This document shows positions 5,995-9,502 of a stretch of 9,502 nucleotides of DNA, in pieces. The stretch comes from CAYQUC01 sp964420605 (GTDB taxonomy: Bacteria > Pseudomonadota > Gammaproteobacteria > UBA6429 > Thiohalophilaceae), in assembly GCA_964420605.1 (NCBI GenBank), contig CAYQUC010000114.1, positions 1 through 9,502 on the forward strand. Direction: 5' to 3'. Both the position numbers and the translations under genes were made by a program. The notes under the pieces are model-generated. The model was not told where the DNA came from. It did no database searches and saw nothing but the letters and a program-made list of their open reading frames with translations. Every line of letters begins with the position of its first letter. Position 1 is the stretch's first letter.

Positions 5995-6507
5995 TTAAAG
6001 TTTGAAATTAGTTAAAACTTCCTCTAGCTCACCAACAACTTGTTTTAATAGTTTATTATCTCTGGTTGATTTATATTCGGATAATAAGATAAAGGTTGTG
6101 GCAGGATTTATCACTGCATCGAGATAGATTCCGGTTTTACTTTTGTCTGCCAACAAAGCATCGGGGATGCCTTTACCTTTTAAATAGGCTTTTTCGTGCC
6201 ACTGAGCCTCTATTTGACTAAGTGATAACGACTTCATCTGGTCTGCCTGGGCAACGATTAACTTCATCATTTTTGCCGCTTTAGGGTTAGTTGCACCATA
6301 ATCTTTAGAAGCCGCTTTACCCAAATTTAATAATTGACCTTGTATTTTAATTAATTCATCAATATTCTTTATTTGTCCACTTTTGGCTTGTTCTATAGTA
6401 ACATTCGCTAGTTTTTTAAATTCAGATAAATCATGAGCGATAACAATTGAGTTAAAGCCAAAAGTTAGTGCAATTACTGTTACGCACTTAGACATAAATA
6501 TGTTCAT
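5995..6507 (-). CDS. Periplasmic helical protein of unknown function
   Basis: A 170-residue exported protein. The signal peptide has a hydrophobic core (about 8-22) and a V-x-A cleavage site at 22-24. The mature part is almost all helix-forming with no Cys, probably a helical bundle. The central motif IEAQWHEKAYLKGKGI (99-114), the later LDAVINPATTFILL (129-142) and the closing LEEVLTNFKL look like a conserved family I recall only as hypothetical proteins. A His in QWHE and the ordered helices might suggest metal or haem binding, but no CxxCH is present. The ATG at 6507 is well supported by AAGGGG (6516-6521) 8 nt upstream; Met5 is a less likely start. It is convergent with the ABM-like gene and separated from it by the stem-loop. 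Confidence 0.75.
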   Translation of the reverse strand: MNIFMSKCVTVIALTFGFNSIVIAHDLSEFKKLANVTIEQAKSGQIKNIDELIKIQGQLLNLGKAASKDYGATNPKAAKMMKLIVAQADQMKSLSLSQIEAQWHEKAYLKGKGIPDALLADKSKTGIYLDAVINPATTFILLSEYKSTRDNKLLKQVVGELEEVLTNFKL

Positions 6508-6700
6508 TCAAAAATCCCCTTGATTTTTTTATAACGAAATAAATTAATGTTTTATAAAGTGTGCCAATAACATCAGGTACGATGCAATACTCGCATATAA
6601 ATTATAAGAGCAGCAATAAAAGATCAAATAATTATTAAGAAATACATAACGATGTAAGTGGAATTATACAATTGTGAAAGCTTTGTTTTTAAATGGCTAC

Positions 6701-6729
6701 ATATAGTAACTTGTTAATTATTACTATAT
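6701..6729. repeat. Perfect 9-bp inverted repeat in the intergenic region 6508-6805
   Basis: ATATAGTAA (6701-6709) and TTACTATAT (6721-6729) are exact inverted repeats with an 11-nt loop. The 298-nt gap around them has no convincing ORF; the longest ATG frames seen are 17-18 codons. The element could be a weak terminator for the YkgJ-family gene or an operator. No T-run follows on the minus strand, so the role is open. Confidence 0.4.
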
Positions 6730-6805
6730 TTGTTATTCGCTGTTAGTATTGTAGTTCTAATAATGCGGGATTAGCTAAGTTGTTAAGCTCTAGCTCTGTT
6801 TGATT

Positions 6806-7069
6806 TTAATCTTGGCTCTCAAAAGAAAAGCCGCAATTAATTGGTGTAATAAACTCTGATTGGGTTCGGGGATATTTTCTGCAGCTCATTGGACGAATTT
6901 GATAGATTGCACAATAGCTAGAGTTCTCGTCATTATAACGTAAGAAGCTACAGGGGTTTGGTAACCGACAACAGTCACCGCAGGAGGTACAACTACCAAC
7001 TCTATTGTTCGCTACTGGCAGAACACTGCCGAACAAGCGTTTGATTTTATTTTTGATGGGACTATCCAA
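6806..7069 (-). CDS. YkgJ-family cysteine-cluster protein
   Basis: An 87-residue soluble protein with the eight-cysteine arrangement of the YkgJ/CxxCxxCC family: C27-x2-C30-x2-C33-C34-x5-C40, then C53 in YCAIYQIRPMSC with C63, and C79 in the closing INCGF. These Cys are thought to bind a metal, zinc or an Fe-S cluster; the family's exact reaction is not known. The start is a TTG (7067-7069): the frame is open upstream to a TAA but contains no ATG or GTG, and the only internal Met is at residue 61. No clear Shine-Dalgarno precedes it, so the exact start is uncertain. The gene is divergent from ubiB across 145 nt. Confidence 0.8.
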   Translation of the reverse strand: MDSPIKNKIKRLFGSVLPVANNRVGSCTSCGDCCRLPNPCSFLRYNDENSSYCAIYQIRPMSCRKYPRTQSEFITPINCGFSFESQD

Positions 7070-7144
7070 ATGTACTGAAAATACGTAGTTTATGTTTAAT
7101 AGTAAAATTGTTAAATTGAATATATCAAATTAGAATAAATAGGA

Positions 7145-7173
7145 GTGTCTAAAGTTGGCATTCTCCGTATAAT
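7145..7173 (+). promoter_or_regulatory. Candidate sigma70 promoter for ubiB
   Basis: A perfect TATAAT -10 (7168-7173) lies 41 nt before the ubiB ATG. At 17-nt spacing the -35 is GTGTCT (7145-7150), only three of six consensus bases, so the promoter would be weak or activator-assisted. Confidence 0.4.
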
Positions 7174-7214
7174 CTGCACTGATTATTTGACTAATTTTTA
7201 TACGAAGTATCATT

Positions 7215-8873
7215 ATGAGCCGGTTTCTAGAATTTATACGATTATTGTCCATTGCGCGCGTTTTAAGCCGGCATCGTCTCGATGAAGTGCTGCTAGCAAG
7301 CCATCTGTTTCGCCCTTTACGCTGGTTTAGAGTGTTTGCGCCCTGGAGCTGGTTGCGCAGTGGTAATATTGACCGTGCGACGAGCATTCGCTTATCGCTT
7401 GAGGAATTAGGGCCAATTTTCGTTAAACTTGGTCAAATATTGTCCACTAGAAGGGATCTATTACCCGATGATATTGCCGATGAGTTAAGCAAACTCCAAG
7501 ATCAGGTTCCGGCATTTGACAGCCAGCTCGCCAAAGCCATTATTGAAAAAGCCTATGGTCGTACCATCGCTGAGATATTCGCTGAATTTGAAATGACCCC
7601 GCTGGCCAGTGCTTCGGTTGCACAGGTGCACTGCGCAAAGCTGCATAGCGGTGAAGAAGTGATTGTAAAAGTATTGCGGCCTGATATAGCACCGGTGATA
7701 AAACGTGATATCCGGCTAATGTATTCTATAGCGCGAAAAGTAGAACGCTACTGGTCTAATGGCAAACGTTTACACCCGGTTGCGGTCGTGCGTGAATTTG
7801 AAAAAACCATACTAGACGAACTGGACTTTATGCGCGAAGCCGCTAATGCGAGTCAACTTCGAAGTAACTTTGATAAGTCTGACATTTTATACGTTCCTGA
7901 AGTACATTGGGAATACTCACGCAGCAATGTGTTAGTGATGGAGCGTATCTATGGTATGCCGGTGAGTGATCTTGAGCAGTTAAATAAAAATAATATCGAT
8001 CTAAAACGTTTGTCTGAGCACGGCGTTGAAATATTTTTTACACAAGTTTTTCGCGATAGTTTCTTCCACGCCGACATGCACCCCGGCAATATTTTTGTTT
8101 CACCTACTGGACAGTACATGGCCGTTGATTTTGGCATCATGGGTACTTTGAGTGCAGAAGATCAACGATACTTGGCAGAAAACTTTTTAGCATTCTTTAA
8201 ACGAGATTACCGCCGTGTTGCAGAGTTACATGTCCATTCAGGCTGGGTTGGAAAAGATACTAGAATTGATGAATTTGAAGCAGCAATACGAACGGTATGT
8301 GAACCGATTTTTGATAAACCCTTAAAAGAGATTTCTTTTGGTCAATTACTGATACGATTATTTTTTGTTGCGCAGCGTTTTAATATGGAAGTACAGCCAC
8401 AATTAGTATTACTGCAAAAAACCTTATTAAATATTGAGGGGTTAGGCCGTCAACTGTACCCAGATTTAGATTTGTGGAAAACTGCAAAACCGTTTTTAGA
8501 AAAATGGGTAGCAAGTCAATTTGGCCCTAAAGCATTATTTAAACATCTACGAACGAATGCACCACTGTGGGTTGAGCAACTGCCTAAAATGCCAACGTTA
8601 ATATTTGAAGCCTTGGAGAAAATTAATAGCGGTGAAATAGAATATAAAGTTGATGAAAAACAAATTGAAGAAATAAAATTAGAAATTAAAAAATCCAATC
8701 AAAAAACCGTTCGAGCTATTTTTGGAAGTGCTTTTATTATTGCGTCAGCATTGTTGGTTAATGTTACTACTTCTCTAATTACAGTATTACCGCATTTCCC
8801 GTTATTATCAGTGGTTGCTGCTGTGTCTGGATTTATATTATTATATTCGACTCGGTTTAAAACGAGTAAATAA
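7215..8873 (+). CDS. ubiB: UbiB, ABC1/ADCK-family atypical kinase-like protein for ubiquinone biosynthesis
   Basis: A 552-residue protein of typical UbiB length. Family motifs are in order: KLGQ (71-74) with RRDLLPDD (79-86), the Ala/Ser-rich nucleotide loop ASASVAQVH (131-139), Lys152 in VKVLRP, the ELDF acidic motif (202-205), HADMHPGN (285-292) as catalytic loop and DFG (305-307). Two C-terminal hydrophobic helices (about 500-518 and 524-543) anchor it to the inner membrane, as in UbiB. UbiB is an ATPase-type accessory of the ubiquinone pathway needed for ring hydroxylation steps; it is not itself the hydroxylase named in older annotations. The ATG at 7215 matches the family N-terminus but has only a weak GAAG upstream. 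It is not beside ubiE or ubiJ here, its common neighbours. GC falls from about 50% in its first third to below 40% near the end. Confidence 0.93.
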   Translation: MSRFLEFIRLLSIARVLSRHRLDEVLLASHLFRPLRWFRVFAPWSWLRSGNIDRATSIRLSLEELGPIFVKLGQILSTRRDLLPDDIADELSKLQDQVPAFDSQLAKAIIEKAYGRTIAEIFAEFEMTPLASASVAQVHCAKLHSGEEVIVKVLRPDIAPVIKRDIRLMYSIARKVERYWSNGKRLHPVAVVREFEKTILDELDFMREAANASQLRSNFDKSDILYVPEVHWEYSRSNVLVMERIYGMPVSDLEQLNKNNIDLKRLSEHGVEIFFTQVFRDSFFHADMHPGNIFVSPTGQYMAVDFGIMGTLSAEDQRYLAENFLAFFKRDYRRVAELHVHSGWVGKDTRIDEFEAAIRTVCEPIFDKPLKEISFGQLLIRLFFVAQRFNMEVQPQLVLLQKTLLNIEGLGRQLYPDLDLWKTAKPFLEKWVASQFGPKALFKHLRTNAPLWVEQLPKMPTLIFEALEKINSGEIEYKVDEKQIEEIKLEIKKSNQKTVRAIFGSAFIIASALLVNVTTSLITVLPHFPLLSVVAAVSGFILLYSTRFKTSK

Positions 8874-8903
8874 AGTTTTTAGTTTAATCTTATTGTTAGT
8901 TAC

Positions 8904-8909
8904 AAGGAG
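8904..8909 (+). promoter_or_regulatory. Ribosome binding site deciding the GIY-YIG gene start
   Basis: AAGGAG at 8904-8909 lies 7 nt before the ATG at 8917. This favours that start over in-frame upstream codons (for example a TTG at 8815) that would lie inside ubiB. Confidence 0.8.
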
Positions 8910-8916
8910 TGTAACA

Positions 8917-9219
8917 ATGGAATATGGAGCTAAGGTTGCTTATGTTTATATTCTAGCGAATAACCAAAATGGCACTTTATATACAGGTGTTACATCCAAT
9001 TTAATTCAACGAGTATGGCAGCATAAAAATCATGTGGTTGAGGGATTTACACAAAAATATAAAGTTGATTCCTTAGTATGGTATGAAGTACATGAATCAA
9101 TTGTTGCGGCAATAACGCGTGAAAAAAGTATTAAAAAATGGCAACGAAATTGGAAGTTAGATTTAATTGAAAAAAATAATCCTGAGTGGAACGATTTATA
9201 CAAAAATTTACTTGATTGA
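8917..9219 (+). CDS. Stand-alone GIY-YIG nuclease family protein
   Basis: A 100-residue single-domain protein of the small UvrC-type GIY-YIG family. Y-V-Y-I-L (9-13) stands for GIY, and GTLYTGVT (19-26) holds the YIG element as YTG. Arg32 in NLIQRVWQHK and Glu69 in REKSIKKWQR match the catalytic Arg and Glu, and the end NPEWNDLY (88-95) is typical of this subfamily. It has no extra DNA-binding domain. Family members are presumed DNA endonucleases, but the cellular role of the short stand-alone type is unsettled. It follows ubiB by 43 nt in the same direction and has its own strong ribosome binding site, so it may share the ubiB transcript. A REP-like palindrome lies about 50 nt downstream. 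Confidence 0.9.
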   Translation: MEYGAKVAYVYILANNQNGTLYTGVTSNLIQRVWQHKNHVVEGFTQKYKVDSLVWYEVHESIVAAITREKSIKKWQRNWKLDLIEKNNPEWNDLYKNLLD

Positions 9220-9270
9220 TTGCTTATTTTATTCTTAGTATTAAAAATTAGAGTTAAGATGGTTTAACCG

Positions 9271-9348
9271 TTAAATTGGGTAATTCGATATTGAGCAACT
9301 GGACCCCGGCTCAAAAGATCACCGGGGTGACGGTTTACCAAATTTTAA
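9271..9348. repeat. REP/MITE-like palindromic element downstream of the GIY-YIG gene
   Basis: The core is ACCCCGG (9303-9309) and CCGGGGT (9322-9328), a perfect 7-bp stem with a 12-nt loop, continued by GACGG. An outer imperfect pair extends it: 9271-9287 (TTAAATTGGGTAATTCG) against the complement of 9331-9348, matching at about 13 of 17 positions. The GC-rich core stands out from its AT-rich surroundings. The GGACCCCGG...CCGGGGTGACG wording resembles dispersed palindromes I recall from many proteobacterial genomes. Copy number cannot be judged from one window. Confidence 0.55.
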
Positions 9349-9404
9349 TATGCGTTTCTGTGAGCTCGGTAATTAATATACAAAATAGCAATAATCACAC
9401 AGGT

Positions 9405-9430
9405 CATACTTTAAAATGCAGTATGCATTT
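9405..9430. repeat. Overlapping alternative hairpins
   Basis: AAATGCA (9414-9420) and TGCATTT (9424-9430) form a perfect 7-bp inverted repeat with a 3-nt loop. CATACT (9405-9410) and AGTATG (9420-9425) form a competing one. The function is unknown; a copy of ATCACACA occurs nearby at both 9394-9401 and 9458-9465. No recognised gene lies between 9220 and the window end. Confidence 0.35.
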
Positions 9431-9502
9431 GGTTAAGTACTTCCTCGCCTTGCTCAGATCACACATTAAAATACAAATTAGTTTTAACATCATGAGTCTA
9501 AT

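Noticed and set aside
6550..6600. Sigma54-like TTGGCAC upstream of the secreted helical protein
   Set aside because: The downstream GC element at the required spacing is absent, so it is not a sigma54 promoter.
7130..7387. Minus-strand 85-codon frame opposite the ubiB 5' end
   Set aside because: Antisense shadow of ubiB with Arg-rich, low-information sequence.
8815..8916. Longer GIY-YIG start at TTG 8815
   Set aside because: It would overlap the ubiB 3' end and add 34 residues foreign to the family; the AAGGAG at 8904-8909 clearly supports the ATG at 8917.
9258..9502. Plus-strand frame open for about 81 codons running off the window end
   Set aside because: It crosses the REP-like palindrome, has no ATG until 9423 and no ribosome binding site, and the translation resembles no family. 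It is more likely a chance frame through repeat DNA.
9404..9502. Minus-strand frame open from the window edge to a TGA at 9404
   Set aside because: Only about 32 codons, without recognisable motifs. It cannot be distinguished from chance without the sequence beyond the edge.

Overview
The window looks like chromosomal DNA from an AT-rich gammaproteobacterium. The evidence is a UbiB-type ubiquinone-biosynthesis kinase-like protein, four secreted DUF4124 proteins (a family common in Gammaproteobacteria), a DUF6653-like membrane protein and a YkgJ-type cysteine-cluster protein. No phage genes, transposase, rRNA, tRNA or CRISPR array is visible. Species cannot be assigned from the sequence alone.

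Left part (about 1-4060, all minus strand): a compact operon. In transcription order it may start with a 46-codon candidate ORF (3918-4058). Next come a signal-anchored protein with a type IV pilin-like head domain fused to ankyrin repeats (3073-3921), then four consecutive DUF4124 proteins (2259-3062, 1388-2257, 664-1395, 41-667). Junctions are very tight: 4-nt overlap (candidate ORF to ankyrin gene), 10-nt gap, 1-nt gap, 8-nt overlap, 4-nt overlap. The genes have little or no Shine-Dalgarno sequence, which suggests translational coupling. Three of the four DUF4124 proteins carry one or two copies of a Gly-x-Trp beta-rich domain that resembles lipocalin-like extracytoplasmic domains. The fourth carries a helical, cysteine-containing region instead. 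All five annotated products appear exported, so the operon probably encodes an envelope-located set. This is the most unusual part of the window.

Middle part (4229-6507): a glutaredoxin-like gene overlaps a small Trp-rich protein gene of unknown function (minus strand). Divergent from them are a DUF6653-like membrane protein and a small protein with an ABM/dimeric alpha-beta-barrel pattern (plus strand). A convergent gene for a secreted helical protein follows (minus strand). A stem-loop at 5952-5969 lies between the last two and probably terminates one or both.

Right part (6806-9502): a YkgJ-family protein (minus, TTG start) is divergent from ubiB (plus). ubiB is followed 43 nt later by a stand-alone GIY-YIG nuclease gene with a strong ribosome binding site. 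Just downstream is a GC-rich palindrome inside a longer imperfect inverted repeat, like the REP-type elements scattered in many proteobacterial genomes. ubiB is not next to ubiE or ubiJ here. The stretch from about 6930 to 7900 is near 50% GC, whereas the flanks are AT-rich.
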